This document shows, in pieces, positions 35,224-45,500 of a stretch of 64,000 nucleotides of DNA. The stretch's first letter is position 1, and each line of letters begins with the position of its first letter. Below the pieces are notes generated by a model. That model was not told the DNA's origin. It saw only the letters and a list, made by a program, of their open reading frames with translations, and made no database searches. A program made the translations under genes and the position numbers. Source of the stretch: Eubacterium sp. (lineage in GTDB: Bacteria; Bacillota; Clostridia; Lachnospirales; Lachnospiraceae); contig JAFRNE010000011.1 in NCBI GenBank assembly GCA_017430325.1, positions 62,001 to 126,000 of the forward strand, in the 5' to 3' direction.

Positions 35224-35279
35224 AGAGACGATAATAACACATTAAAAAAATACTGTCAAAAGAGAAAAAGGGAATCAAA

Positions 35280-37268
35280 GTGAAGAGTAAAAAAGTATTT
35301 CTAACATTTCTGATCAGTCTGATCATCATATTTACAGGGGGTATCAGCGCATCCGTTTCGTTGGCTCAAAAAACGACAAGAGCGACTACACAGGTTGCCA
35401 CGGAGGATACTACCGAAGAAACAACGGAGAAGGAGAATAATTCTGCCTTCCGTATCTCCGCAACGGCGTCCAAGACTACCGGAGACGATTATTATGATGT
35501 AACAATTACTGCATACAGTGATCTGCTGGACTTTAGCGGATATGCGCGTCTTTCTATCGTAAATGCCATTGATGATTCAATTGAATTTGACACAAGGATA
35601 GTTCTTCCGGAAAAGACTGAGAAAAGCTTTACCATCAGGATACCTGAAACAGGAGATATGAACGGAGAGTTCAGTATCGAGCTTTCGCTTCTTGATGATA
35701 AAAAGAATCCGGTTTATTCATGCAGAGACGATGACCTCTTCGTGGCTGCGATGGCGGAAGCAGTCTATATCGGTGTTCTTGCCGATGATTTTTCAAAGTT
35801 ATCTTATCTTGACCTGAATGGCCAGAAAATATACAAGGTTGATCAGGAGCTTCCTATTGAGCTTGTAGAACTGACAGCTGACAATATAGGTAATGAGATC
35901 GAAAAGCTTACTTATATGATCATAGATGATTATGACACCACAAAGCTGGATCCGGCAGCCATCAGCCGTATAGAAGCCTTTGTAAATAGCGGCGGCGTTC
36001 TTTATATCGGTACAGGTGCCAATGAAGATAAGGCAACAAAGGGCTTCTCAAGCAGATTTATCGATGCTGAGATCACAGGTCATTCAAAGCAGCAGGTTTA
36101 TTCATATATGACAGGAGATTTCATAGATATTACCGTATCGACTATCAATTACGGATCTAATTATTACTACACCTCCTATAGTATTCCGGGAACCTACAAG
36201 CGTGAAGGAAAGGGTGTTCTCGTCCTAAATGAGATAAGCTTCAGTGATCCGGATTTCATTAACATGGATGATATGGAGGCGATACTCTACAATTCCTATT
36301 CCGATACCTTCAGTGCCACAGGCTTTTATTACAGCTACTACAAGGATGAAGGTCAGGATCTTGGCTACATTCAGGAATATTTCAAGAGTATTGAAGGTCT
36401 GAAGAAGGTAAGTATCACAGGACTTAAGTGGATCATATTTATTTATGTTCTTGTTATAGGACCTGTACTTTATCTGATACTTAAGAAGACAAATAAGAGA
36501 GAGTTTTTCTGGATCGCCATTCCGGTCATAACGATAATTTTTGTGGTAGCGATCATGATCTACGGTGGAAAGTTCAAGCTTTCAACCAGAAATATCTCGA
36601 ATGTAACGATTGCCAATGCGGATGGAAGCGGTGTCAGAAAGACTTATATGGCTGTATTTTCAAGTAAGTCAGGAACTGTTTCCGTTGATCTGAAGGATAC
36701 GATAAACGGTCTTGGTACAGTGTTCAGAACCTATGGCAATTATAACGGAAGAAAAGAAATAGATTATGTGGTCAACTATGACGGTGGCCGCACAAGTATT
36801 AAGCATATAGGCGACAGCAGCTTCGATAAGGGCTATTTCGTGGGACTTTCAGACAATAAGAAGTCAGGTATGTTAAGTCTAAAAGACACCGGCTGGTCAA
36901 CAGGAATAGCCGGAACACTTACGAACGAAACAGAATATAATTTCGATTATATTCTGATCTATAAGGATGACGCTGTTGTTGTAACGAAGGGGCTTCAGGC
37001 AGGTGATAAGCTGGCTGTTTCTTCAAATATTGTTTACTCAAATCTCTATTATTATCCGGGCGACAGTGCCGGTATTGCTGAGAGATTTAAGGACAGCGAC
37101 AGGATCGATTACAGAGAGCTGTCAGCGCTTCTTCTGGCACTCGATGATCTTAGTAATGACTCTGATGAGATTATCATCGGAATAACTTCTGAATATGAAA
37201 CCTTTGCGACAGGCGATGTAAATGAGCTTTCGCTTGGATGTATTTACAGTATCGGAACGATTGAATAA
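35280..37268 (+). CDS. Large membrane protein opening the ABC-MoxR-VWA operon
   Basis: I do not recognise a family. N-terminal signal/anchor at about 5-28 is followed by a Thr-rich linker and an extracytoplasmic region (about 55-375). Within it, YMIIDDYDTTKLDPAAISRIEAFVNSGGVLYIGTG resembles the beta-alpha core of a glutamine-amidotransferase-like domain, as in GldG or DUF4350-type proteins. Two membrane spans (about 382-402 and 408-428) precede a C-terminal beta-rich domain. Start: GTG 35280 after AAAAAGGGA, weak. It is 22 bases upstream of an ABC ATPase gene, so it probably acts with that transporter, as GldG-like subunits do. Confidence 0.7.
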   Translation: MKSKKVFLTFLISLIIIFTGGISASVSLAQKTTRATTQVATEDTTEETTEKENNSAFRISATASKTTGDDYYDVTITAYSDLLDFSGYARLSIVNAIDDSIEFDTRIVLPEKTEKSFTIRIPETGDMNGEFSIELSLLDDKKNPVYSCRDDDLFVAAMAEAVYIGVLADDFSKLSYLDLNGQKIYKVDQELPIELVELTADNIGNEIEKLTYMIIDDYDTTKLDPAAISRIEAFVNSGGVLYIGTGANEDKATKGFSSRFIDAEITGHSKQQVYSYMTGDFIDITVSTINYGSNYYYTSYSIPGTYKREGKGVLVLNEISFSDPDFINMDDMEAILYNSYSDTFSATGFYYSYYKDEGQDLGYIQEYFKSIEGLKKVSITGLKWIIFIYVLVIGPVLYLILKKTNKREFFWIAIPVITIIFVVAIMIYGGKFKLSTRNISNVTIANADGSGVRKTYMAVFSSKSGTVSVDLKDTINGLGTVFRTYGNYNGRKEIDYVVNYDGGRTSIKHIGDSSFDKGYFVGLSDNKKSGMLSLKDTGWSTGIAGTLTNETEYNFDYILIYKDDAVVVTKGLQAGDKLAVSSNIVYSNLYYYPGDSAGIAERFKDSDRIDYRELSALLLALDDLSNDSDEIIIGITSEYETFATGDVNELSLGCIYSIGTIE

Positions 37269-37289
37269 GGATTTGGAGAGGAACAAAGC

Positions 37290-38225
37290 ATGTTATATAT
37301 ATCAAATCTCGTAAAATATTATAATAAATTTCCGGCTGTAAAGGGCATCAATCTTCACGTACCGAAGGGAGACCTCTTCGGATTCGTGGGACCTAACGGA
37401 GCCGGCAAGACAACTACCATAAGAATGGTCAGCGGACTGCTCAGACCGACCTCCGGAGAGATCTGGATCAACGGCGTGAACAGGAATGCTGCACCGGAAA
37501 TGGCGAAGAAATGTATAGGCTATGTGCCTGATTTCTTCGGTGTATACGATAATCTGAAGGTCAGTGAATACATGGAATTCTATGGTTCACTTTACGGCAT
37601 CAGCTACAGAGATGTCAGCAGTATGACAGGCGGACTTCTTGAACTTGTCAACCTCACCGATAAGGTGGATGAATACGTTGATTCCCTTTCACGTGGAATG
37701 AAACAGAGACTCTGTGTAGCAAGAGCCCTCCTGCACAATCCGGAGCTTCTCATACTTGATGAGCCTTCTTCGGGACTTGATCCGAGAGCCAGAGTTGAGA
37801 TGAAGGAGCTTCTTATGAACCTTCAGAGCATGGGCAAGACCATCATAATCAGTTCGCACATCCTTTCAGAGCTTTCTGAGATGTGTAACAGTATAGGAAT
37901 CATGAATCAGGGCAGGATAGTAGCTGCCGGAACCATCGATATGATACTTGGCAGAGGAAATGAGAATGCAAGGATCATAATAGATATCAAGGGTGATACG
38001 ACACCTGCAGCCGTAAAGGCTCAGGAGTTCCCGATGACTACTCTTGAATCCGTAAGAGAGAATCAGATCATAGTTTCATGCGGCGGAAGCGATGAGGATA
38101 TGAACAGATTTATAGCAACTCTTATGGCAAGCGGTGTGGTTATCACAGGTTTCCGTAAGGAAGAGAACAATCTTGAAACTTTATTCATGCAGCTTACAGG
38201 AGATAATAGAGAAAATGCAAGTTAA
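37290..38225 (+). CDS. ABC transporter ATP-binding protein (Gld/Nos type)
   Basis: ATPase of an ABC-2 type exporter. Walker A GPNGAGKTTTIR (about 36-47), signature LSRGMKQRLCVARALLHNP (about 132-150), Walker B LLILDEPSSGLDPRAR (about 151-166) and H-loop SSHILSEL. A C-terminal extension of about 95 residues after the core is typical of the CcmA/NatA/GldA group. The start has GGAGAGG. The permease gene starts 11 bases before its stop. Within this operon it probably energises a membrane complex rather than a classic importer, since no binding protein is present. Confidence 0.92.
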   Translation: MLYISNLVKYYNKFPAVKGINLHVPKGDLFGFVGPNGAGKTTTIRMVSGLLRPTSGEIWINGVNRNAAPEMAKKCIGYVPDFFGVYDNLKVSEYMEFYGSLYGISYRDVSSMTGGLLELVNLTDKVDEYVDSLSRGMKQRLCVARALLHNPELLILDEPSSGLDPRARVEMKELLMNLQSMGKTIIISSHILSELSEMCNSIGIMNQGRIVAAGTIDMILGRGNENARIIIDIKGDTTPAAVKAQEFPMTTLESVRENQIIVSCGGSDEDMNRFIATLMASGVVITGFRKEENNLETLFMQLTGDNRENAS

Positions 38226-39057
38226 TCCTATAACAAAAAGAGAAATAAAAATAACTGCAAGAGGAAAAAGGTACTTCATAGAAATACTTGTATTTGAAGT
38301 GATCCTTATGCTGACCTTTATCATTTCCCTGAACTCGATCTTCGGAAAGGGAAATGTCAATTCCTCAGACTATAATATGTTCGGAAAGCTCTTTCCGCTT
38401 GTCGGACTTGCAGAGCTCCTTATCATGAGCTTTGTTATTCCGGTCATGACAGGAGCTTCGATATCCGGCGAGAAGGAGAGACAGACCTTCGATATCATGC
38501 TTACAACCTCCATCAAGCCATCCCAGATAGTATGGGGCAAGCTGATGTCAGTTATCGTAAGGATCATGATGTTTGCGATCGCAGGAGTGCCTATCATGGC
38601 AGTATCCTTTGTAAGCGGAAGCGTCAGCTGGGGCATACTTTTCCTCTACCTTCTGATGGTGACGATATATGCCTTCTTCCTGGCGAGCATCGGAATATAT
38701 GCATCCTCAGTATGCAGGAAGTCAATGTCAGCGATCATATTCTCCTTCGTACTGGTATTTTTCATGATAGTCGGAACACTGCTTTTGGCTTTCGTTGAAT
38801 ATGTTGTGTTTGATAAGCTGATGATATCCAGCATATTCCTGCTGCTTAATCCGGTAATGTATTTCGGCGTACTTTTCTCTATTTCTGCAGGGGACGGAAA
38901 TACCTTCAAGCTCCTTAAGACTATAGAGAATATGGAGGTCAATTCAGACCACAGATGGATAATAGCTGCAAGCATAATATTTGTTGTATTTACAATTTTC
39001 TTCATTGTGCTTTCGGCAAGAAGGATAGATCCTCTTAAGGGAAATAAGAAGGTCTGA
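38215..39057 (+). CDS. ABC-2 type permease (GldF-like)
   Basis: Multi-pass membrane subunit with about six spans: 20-42, 60-85, 105-130 (ISGEKERQTFDIMLTTSIKPSQIVWGKL between), 140-165, 170-195 and 255-275. The EKERQTFD...LLLTTPI-like motif is a hallmark of ABC-2 permeases such as GldF and NosY. The frame is open from 38134, but ATG 38215 (AGGAG upstream) gives the usual short cytoplasmic N-terminus PITKREIK, and overlaps the ATPase gene by 11 bases, implying coupling. The exported or moved substrate is unknown. Confidence 0.88.
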   Translation: MQVNPITKREIKITARGKRYFIEILVFEVILMLTFIISLNSIFGKGNVNSSDYNMFGKLFPLVGLAELLIMSFVIPVMTGASISGEKERQTFDIMLTTSIKPSQIVWGKLMSVIVRIMMFAIAGVPIMAVSFVSGSVSWGILFLYLLMVTIYAFFLASIGIYASSVCRKSMSAIIFSFVLVFFMIVGTLLLAFVEYVVFDKLMISSIFLLLNPVMYFGVLFSISAGDGNTFKLLKTIENMEVNSDHRWIIAASIIFVVFTIFFIVLSARRIDPLKGNKKV

Positions 39058-39122
39058 TCAGCGGTAACTAAGAATGATCATAGTTAGGTAGTTCAGTGTT
39101 TGATAGTAAGGACGGTGATCAT

Positions 39123-40679
39123 ATGAACGATAAAGAATATATCAAAAAACTCGTAAAAAAGCATAAAGGCAAGATGAATGCCGTAAGGATGACAAAGTCG
39201 ATGGTGCTCTGCATCTCCGCAGGATTTCTGGCGGCGCTTCTGGTGGAAATATATTCCTTCATCAAGCCGTTCTTCTATGCTGACCTTGTTGCGATAATAC
39301 TTATCGCTGTTTCGGCAGTTGTCGGAATAGCATTGGGAATAATGAAGAAGATCGGTGACAGGGATGCGGCGCTTGATATCGACAGCGCAGGCTTTAGAGA
39401 GAGAATAGTCACTGCTTATGAAGGACTCGATAAGGATGGCCCGATATATGAGCTTCAGAGAAAGGATGCCGTAAAGGTAGCCAGAGCAGGTGAGAAGAGC
39501 ATCAGGGTTAAGCGTGAGGGGCTGCCAAAGCTGGTATGTATATTTACCTTCCTTTTCGCAGCAGTCATCACCTCGATGTTCTTACCTTCCAAGACCAAGG
39601 CTCGCGCCAAGGAGCTTCATAAGATAGGCCAGAAGGTAGATCAGAAGAAGGATGATGTAGATGATCTTAAGGACGAGCTTGAAAAGCTTAAGGATGAGCT
39701 TTCAGGCAGTCTGACAGAGGATGAGAAGAAAAAGCTGGAGCAGATGATAGAGTCCCTTGAGGCTTCAAAGCAGGAGCTTGATAAGGCTGAAACCGAGGAA
39801 GAGTATCAGGCTGCAAAGGATAAACTTGATTTTAAATATGATGATATAAACCAGCGACTCAATGATATGGCAAATGCTAAGGAAAAGATCGATAACGATC
39901 CTGAAAGTGCCGAAAGAATGAGAGAGGCTGCAGCGGAAGCTGCAAATAAGAAAGAAGACAACTCGACTGAGCAGAATACCGGAAGCGGACAGCCTGGCGG
40001 AACAGATACGCAGCAGCCTGGCGGCAGTACAGATACACAGCAGCCTGGTAGCGGAACAGATACACAGCAGCCTGGTGGCAGTACAGATACACAGCAGCCT
40101 GGCGGCAGTACAGATACACAGCAGCCTGGTGGCGGAACAGATACACAGCAGCCTGGCGGCGGAACAGATACACAGCAGCCTGGTAGCGGAACAGATACGC
40201 AGGAACCTGGAGGTGGAACAGATACACAGCAGCCTGGTGGCGGAACAGATACACAGCAGCCTGGTAGCGGAACAGATACACAGCAGCCTGGTGGCGGAAC
40301 AGATACACAGCAGCCTGGCGGCGGAACAGATACGCAGGAACCTGGCGGCGGTGGAGACCAGCCTGGTGGCGGCAATCAGCCGGGAGATCAACCTGGTGGC
40401 GGCGTCGGACGTGGCGAAGGAACAGCTCATAACGATCATGACTACGTGAGCATTCCGGGAAATGATAACGTAAATGTAGAAGGTAACGGAAACGGAAGCG
40501 GAGATTCAGGATACGGCAGTACAAACAACGGTCCTGCATGGTCAGGAAATCACGTGAATTACGAAGAAGTTATCGGCGAGTACGAGAAGACAGCCTACGA
40601 AGGTATCGAAAGTGGTAAATACCCTCCTGGTATGGAGGATGTCATAAAGGATTATTTTGGAAACTTATTGGAGGATTAA
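39123..40679 (+). CDS. Coiled-coil membrane protein with 13 nine-residue GxxTDTQQP repeats
   Basis: N-terminal membrane hairpin at about 23-43 and 52-72, a third span at about 138-158, then a long charged coiled coil (about 165-285; KDDVDDLKDELEKLKDELSGSL). Residues ~290-410 are 13 tandem copies of a Gly/Thr/Asp/Gln/Pro block, followed by a Gly/Asn-rich region and a C-terminal helix (EVIGEYEKTAYEGIESGKYPPGMEDVIKDYF). The layout recalls DUF4175-type proteins that accompany MoxR/DUF58/VWA sets elsewhere, but I cannot assign the family. ATG 39123 follows AAGGACGGTGA; the upstream GTG 39096 has no good site. The MoxR gene begins two bases after the stop codon. Confidence 0.75.
   Translation: MNDKEYIKKLVKKHKGKMNAVRMTKSMVLCISAGFLAALLVEIYSFIKPFFYADLVAIILIAVSAVVGIALGIMKKIGDRDAALDIDSAGFRERIVTAYEGLDKDGPIYELQRKDAVKVARAGEKSIRVKREGLPKLVCIFTFLFAAVITSMFLPSKTKARAKELHKIGQKVDQKKDDVDDLKDELEKLKDELSGSLTEDEKKKLEQMIESLEASKQELDKAETEEEYQAAKDKLDFKYDDINQRLNDMANAKEKIDNDPESAERMREAAAEAANKKEDNSTEQNTGSGQPGGTDTQQPGGSTDTQQPGSGTDTQQPGGSTDTQQPGGSTDTQQPGGGTDTQQPGGGTDTQQPGSGTDTQEPGGGTDTQQPGGGTDTQQPGSGTDTQQPGGGTDTQQPGGGTDTQEPGGGGDQPGGGNQPGDQPGGGVGRGEGTAHNDHDYVSIPGNDNVNVEGNGNGSGDSGYGSTNNGPAWSGNHVNYEEVIGEYEKTAYEGIESGKYPPGMEDVIKDYFGNLLED
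39993..40345 (+). repeat. 27-bp tandem repeat array, 13 units, coding
   Basis: Thirteen 27-base units (the first short by one codon) coding G-[GS]-[GS]-T-D-T-Q-[QE]-P. A higher-order 81-base pattern (GSG, GGG, GGG units) is visible in the second half, showing multi-unit duplication. Near-identity at the DNA level implies recent expansion or homogenisation and likely length variation. Confidence 0.95.
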
Positions 40680-40680
40680 C

Positions 40681-41613
40681 ATGGATTACAGTGAACTTCA
40701 GCAGAGAGTAGCTCAGTGTGAGGCTGAGATAGCAAAAGAGATAATCGGGCAGAGGGACGTCGTAAGGACGACCCTCCTTGCTCTTCTTACAGGAGGAAAT
40801 GTTCTTCTCGAAGGTATGCCGGGCCTTGGCAAGACCAGACTCGTAAATACCATCAGCAAGGTTGTTGGACTTTCCTTCAAGAGAATACAGTTTACACCTG
40901 ACCTTATGCCGGGCGATATTACCGGTACAAATATCATAGAGCACAGCGAGTCCGGAAACAACTTCCGTTTCGAACCGGGCCCTATATTTGCAAATCTCAT
41001 CCTTGCGGACGAGGTAAACCGTGCGACTCCTAAGACTCAGTCGGCACTTCTTGAGGCCATGCAGGAGCATACGGTAACAGTCGGAAATACAAGCTATATG
41101 ATAAATGAGCCGTTCTTCGTTCTCGCAACCGAGAACCCGATCGAGACAGAGGGTACCTATCCTCTTCCTGAAGCACAGCTCGACCGTTTCATGTTCAAGA
41201 TCCTCGTACCATTCCCTACAAAGGAAGAACTTCGCGGAATCGTTGGACTTACCGAGGGAAATACAGCCACAGCTTCTGCGAGAGTAATCGACAGAGATAC
41301 ACTTCTTGCTGTAAAGGAAGCGGTTAAGACTATTCCTATCGCAGATGCAGTTATGGACAGGATACTTGATATCATCATGGCTACCCATGCAGATAACAAG
41401 TTCATCAGAGAAGGTGTCAGCCCGAGAGCAGCTCAGGCAGTTATCAGAGGCGCAAAGGCCAGAGCCTTCATGGAAGGAAGATATAACGTATCCTTTGAGG
41501 ACGTTGAATATGCAGTTTATCCTGCACTTCGTCACAGACTCGTCCTCAGCTTTGATGCAGTTTCAGACGGCATAACTGCCGACAAGGTTATCGATGGAAT
41601 CCTCGGCAAGTAA
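40681..41613 (+). CDS. MoxR-family AAA+ ATPase
   Basis: AAA+ chaperone that with DUF58 and VWA partners is thought to assemble or activate protein complexes, often metal-loaded ones. Walker A GMPGLGKTRLVN (about 44-55), Walker B ILADEVNRATPKTQSALLEAMQE (about 105-127), sensor 1 FVLATENPIETEGTYPLPEAQLDRF (about 143-167) and sensor 2 GVSPRAAQAVIRGAKARA near the C-terminus. All are canonical. The frame opens at TTG 40657, but ATG 40681 with TTGGAGG seven bases upstream is right. Next in order is DUF58, the standard partner. Confidence 0.95.
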   Translation: MDYSELQQRVAQCEAEIAKEIIGQRDVVRTTLLALLTGGNVLLEGMPGLGKTRLVNTISKVVGLSFKRIQFTPDLMPGDITGTNIIEHSESGNNFRFEPGPIFANLILADEVNRATPKTQSALLEAMQEHTVTVGNTSYMINEPFFVLATENPIETEGTYPLPEAQLDRFMFKILVPFPTKEELRGIVGLTEGNTATASARVIDRDTLLAVKEAVKTIPIADAVMDRILDIIMATHADNKFIREGVSPRAAQAVIRGAKARAFMEGRYNVSFEDVEYAVYPALRHRLVLSFDAVSDGITADKVIDGILGK

Positions 41614-41643
41614 ACGTCCGTATAGAACAATGGAGCAATTATA

Positions 41644-42531
41644 ATGATCGACAGAAATTACTTTGAATTAATCGGCCGTCTCAGGATAGCCGTTCATAAG
41701 AAGAGCAGCTCTGTCATGCAGGGTGCAAGAAAGTCGAACGCAAAGGGTTCTTCTGCGGAGTTCTCTGACTTCAGAGAATATATGCAGGGGGATGATATCA
41801 GGCGTATCGACTGGAATGCCTACGGAAGGACCGAAAGGCTTTTCGTAAAGGAATATGTTGAGGAAAGGGAAGCCTGCATCAACATCCTTCTTGATACGAG
41901 CAAGTCAATGGATTACGGCGAGCCTTTAAAATCAGAGCTTGCCGGTGAGCTTGCGGCTGCCCTTGGATATATCGGACTGGCCGGAAACGATCATGTATAT
42001 ATTTATGATACACACAGGCTGGAGAGGCCTCTCAGTATTTCCGGAGGTGTCAGAGCCTTTGGAAGGATCAGGGATTTTCTTGATAACAGGAGTTATGAGG
42101 GAGAGACCGATATTTACAGCGCAGTCAGGAAGATGAAGAACAGAGGTGCGGGCGTGACGATCATTATTTCCGACCTCTGGGACGAAAAGTTTGTTACTGA
42201 TGAGAAGAGAGAAGAGAATCTGGAGAAGCTTTTCAAATATCTTGATTACTGCAAGCAGCAGGTGATACTCATCCATACACTGGATCCGTCAGAGAAGGTT
42301 CCGACTCTTGAAGGAACCCACAACCTGATCGATATGGAGGATGAGGTCAGCCGTATCAGAGTTACGATGGATGCGAAGACAGTTAATGATTACAGAGATG
42401 CATTTAACAGCTTCTGCAGGATGATAGAGAGACTTGCCAAGAAATATCATGCTTTCTACAGACGTACTTATACGGATGAGAGTATGGAGAGAATAGTATT
42501 TGAGGACCTGAGAGAGATCTATGACATTTAG
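41644..42531 (+). CDS. DUF58 domain protein
   Basis: Member of the DUF58 family that always accompanies MoxR ATPases. The family core GSSAEFSDFREYMQGDDIRRIDWNAYGRTERLFVKEYVEE lies at about 35-75, followed by a degenerate von Willebrand A fold (INILLDTSKSMDYGE at about 80-94, IIISDLWDEKFV). DxSxS metal-site residues are present (DTSKS). No membrane span is seen, so it is cytoplasmic. ATG 41644 follows GGAG; it overlaps the next gene by 11 bases. It probably bridges the ATPase and the membrane VWA protein. Confidence 0.92.
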   Translation: MIDRNYFELIGRLRIAVHKKSSSVMQGARKSNAKGSSAEFSDFREYMQGDDIRRIDWNAYGRTERLFVKEYVEEREACINILLDTSKSMDYGEPLKSELAGELAAALGYIGLAGNDHVYIYDTHRLERPLSISGGVRAFGRIRDFLDNRSYEGETDIYSAVRKMKNRGAGVTIIISDLWDEKFVTDEKREENLEKLFKYLDYCKQQVILIHTLDPSEKVPTLEGTHNLIDMEDEVSRIRVTMDAKTVNDYRDAFNSFCRMIERLAKKYHAFYRRTYTDESMERIVFEDLREIYDI

Positions 42532-45500
42532 TACTTTACTTCCGCTGGCACTTACTGTATTTGTGCCTTTTATAATAATTTTATACTTCCTCAGACCGAG
42601 AGGAAAGGATACGAAGATATCCTCAAATTTACTCTGGAAGCAGCTGTTTGAGAAGACTATGAGCAGAACAACGAAGTCCCGTTTTGTAAGGGATATATTG
42701 CTTGTGCTCCAGCTTCTTATTGTCGTGCTTCTTATTTTTGCACTTATGGCACCTCATATCAGAACAAAGAGCAGGACTGAAACAAATGTCCTTATGCTCA
42801 TCGATACCAGTGCCGGAATGCAGCATACCGAGGGTGGTAAGACAAGGCTTGAGAGAGCCATCGAGGAAGCTAAAAATATGGTGGATGACGCCGGCGCTAC
42901 AAGCTTTACGGTCATTACTGCAGGCGGTACCACAGATATAAGAATATCCAATTCGAAGGATAAGGGTAAGGTAAAGAAGGCTCTCAATGCAATAAGCTGC
43001 ACCGATGAGGAAGGAAGTCTTACCTCAGCTTACGATATAGTAAGGACCATGCAGGAGGGCAGCGGAGACGAGCCTCTGCATGTTGTGATATTTACGGATG
43101 GAAGCGGCGTATCTTCAGCCGAAGAATACAAGAATAAGCTTGATGCTGAGATCAGATCTTATGGCGGCGGTTCGGAAAATATTTCCGCCTTCAGCCTGAC
43201 CTTTTCTTCAGCAGGATTGGATGCACAGGGCGAGGAAATATACAATTTTGCATCAAGGATAACCAATTTCGGAAACAGTGCAGCAAGCTTTGAAGTAACA
43301 CTTTACGATGAGAACGGAACAGTTCTTGGTATTAAGGATCTTTCGGCAGATGCAGGACTTTCTGCAACAGCTATCTTTAACGATGTTCTCTGGAGAGGCC
43401 AGAGTGCAAGGATAGAGATTTCAGGAATCACCTTCGAAGACGGTGGTAAGGACAGCCTTGATAAGGATAACAAGGCTTACGCTGTAAAGACCAGGATAAA
43501 TGACGTTAACGGTATGCTCATAGGCCAGGGAAATGTTTATATTGAGAAGGCATTTCAGGCTGTAACAGGACATACTGTACGTGTTGCTGCAGACGACAGC
43601 AGCGTTAAGAACAGTGATTCAAATATACTTATATACGACAGCGGCAGCGGTATGAAGGATTACACCGGCACCAGTGCCGAGGGTGAACAGAGTACTGTAT
43701 CCGGTGTTATGAGATTCGGTATACCTTCAGATGAAGCGGATATAGAGAAGAAGCTGGAGGGTATATTTGTAACAGTAAGAGAGACTGCTCTCACCTATGG
43801 AATAGGCGACTTTTCACTGGGCGTAAACGAGGCGGCAATACTTAAAGTGCCTGACTGGGCAACCAGCTTTATCGAGCATAACGGAAGCTCTGTAGGATAT
43901 TTCGGTGAGAAGGACGGTGTAAGATATATCGTTCTCGGCTTTGATATCAGAGAGACCGATTTCCCTCTGAAGGCTGAATTCCCTATATTTATAGCGGATT
44001 CCGTAAGCTATCTGTCCGATTCTGGAATACTTGTTGATAATATTTATACAGCAGGAGAGACACTTCAGGTCAATCCATCAGCTGATTATGATTCGGCAGT
44101 GCTTGCTTCAAGACTGACGGAGGCAGGTGTATTTTCTGTTTCTGCGGGAGAAGCAGCTGAGAATTATGTTGTACGTTTCCCTATGTCTGAGTCAGACGGA
44201 AGACCTGATGATAAGGGTAATGTCAGCACAGGTGATTATTCGGGTGCACTTATCAGAAAGAATCTCAGAGACTATCTTGTTGTGGCTGCGATCTTACTGC
44301 TGATCTTAGAGCTTATGATCTATGTAAGAGGCATGAGATACAGAGGGAAGTTCTACATCATTCTTAGATGTGTTATGGCCCTTCTTCTTGTACTTGGTAT
44401 CCTCGGAATCAATATTCCGACAAAGGCCAAGGTGCAGACTACTGTATTTCTTATAGACCTTTCGGAAAGTGATAAGGATCATCTGGAGGAGATAGATAAA
44501 TTCCTCAGCCGCGAGATCAGAAAGATCGGAAAGAACGATCAGTACGGCGTTGTTGCCTTCGGTGATGATTCAGTCATCGATCAGTTTGTTACCAAATCAG
44601 ACAGCTACAGCGGCGTTATGGCCAAGGTTGACGGCGATGCGACAAATATCGAAGAGGCTGTGGGAAGAGCGCTTTCCATGATACCTTCCGAAAGCGCCGG
44701 CAGGATCGTTATCGTTACCGATGGTAGAGAGACCGAAGGAAATATCATGAATACGGCTGCCGCCATTACCGGCGGCGATATCGAGCTTCGAAGCATACTT
44801 CTCGAAGAGGATGATATCGACGATGTATATATTGAAAATGCGACTCTTCCGGACAGAGTAAGCTTCGGCGAACAGTTCACGATAAATGTAACTATTGTAA
44901 GCAATATTGAAACTGAGGCAAATCTGACCCTTACAGACGGAAACGGAAAGGGTTCGGAGATGAAGGTCAGTCTCAAAGAAGGAAATAACAGATTCTCCTT
45001 CCGTCAGACAGTTGAAGGTGAGCATTCTGAAAGCTTCACCATCACGGTTGATGCTGAGGGTGATCAGAATCCTGACAACAATTCCTTTAATGTATTTACG
45101 GCTGTAAGCGATGCTCCGGGAGTACTTGTTCTCTTTGGCAAGGGCGCTAAGGATGATGCCTTCGAAGCAGTGCTTAAGGCTGCGGGAGTTAATTACGAGG
45201 GGATGAGCGTTTCCAAGGCTCCGACTGAGCTTAAGGATATGCTCGCTTACGAAAGCATAATATTTGACAATGTATTTCTGTCCGATGTTCCAGACGGCTT
45301 TATGGATAGTATTGAGACCTATGTTAAGGATTACGGACACGGCTTTATCTGCTGCGGCGGCGAGAACAGCTTTATGCTCGGCGGCTACAACGATACCGTT
45401 ATCGAGAAGATACTTCCTGTAGATATGGAGATGAGAGGTCTGGTGGAGATGCCTTCAACGGGACTTATTCTGATCATCGACCGTTCCGGAAGTATGCTTG

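Noticed and set aside
34970..35234. Small + strand ORFs
   Set aside because: They lie across RNase P RNA on the - strand, whose conserved elements and P1 ends explain the sequence.
39993..40345. CRISPR-like array of near-identical repeats
   Set aside because: Units are directly adjacent with no variable spacers and code in frame for a nine-residue block.
39765..40539. Long - strand frames rich in Cys/Pro/Val or Leu/Arg repeats
   Set aside because: They mirror the 27-bp coding repeat of the + strand protein, have no ribosome site, and look artificial in composition.
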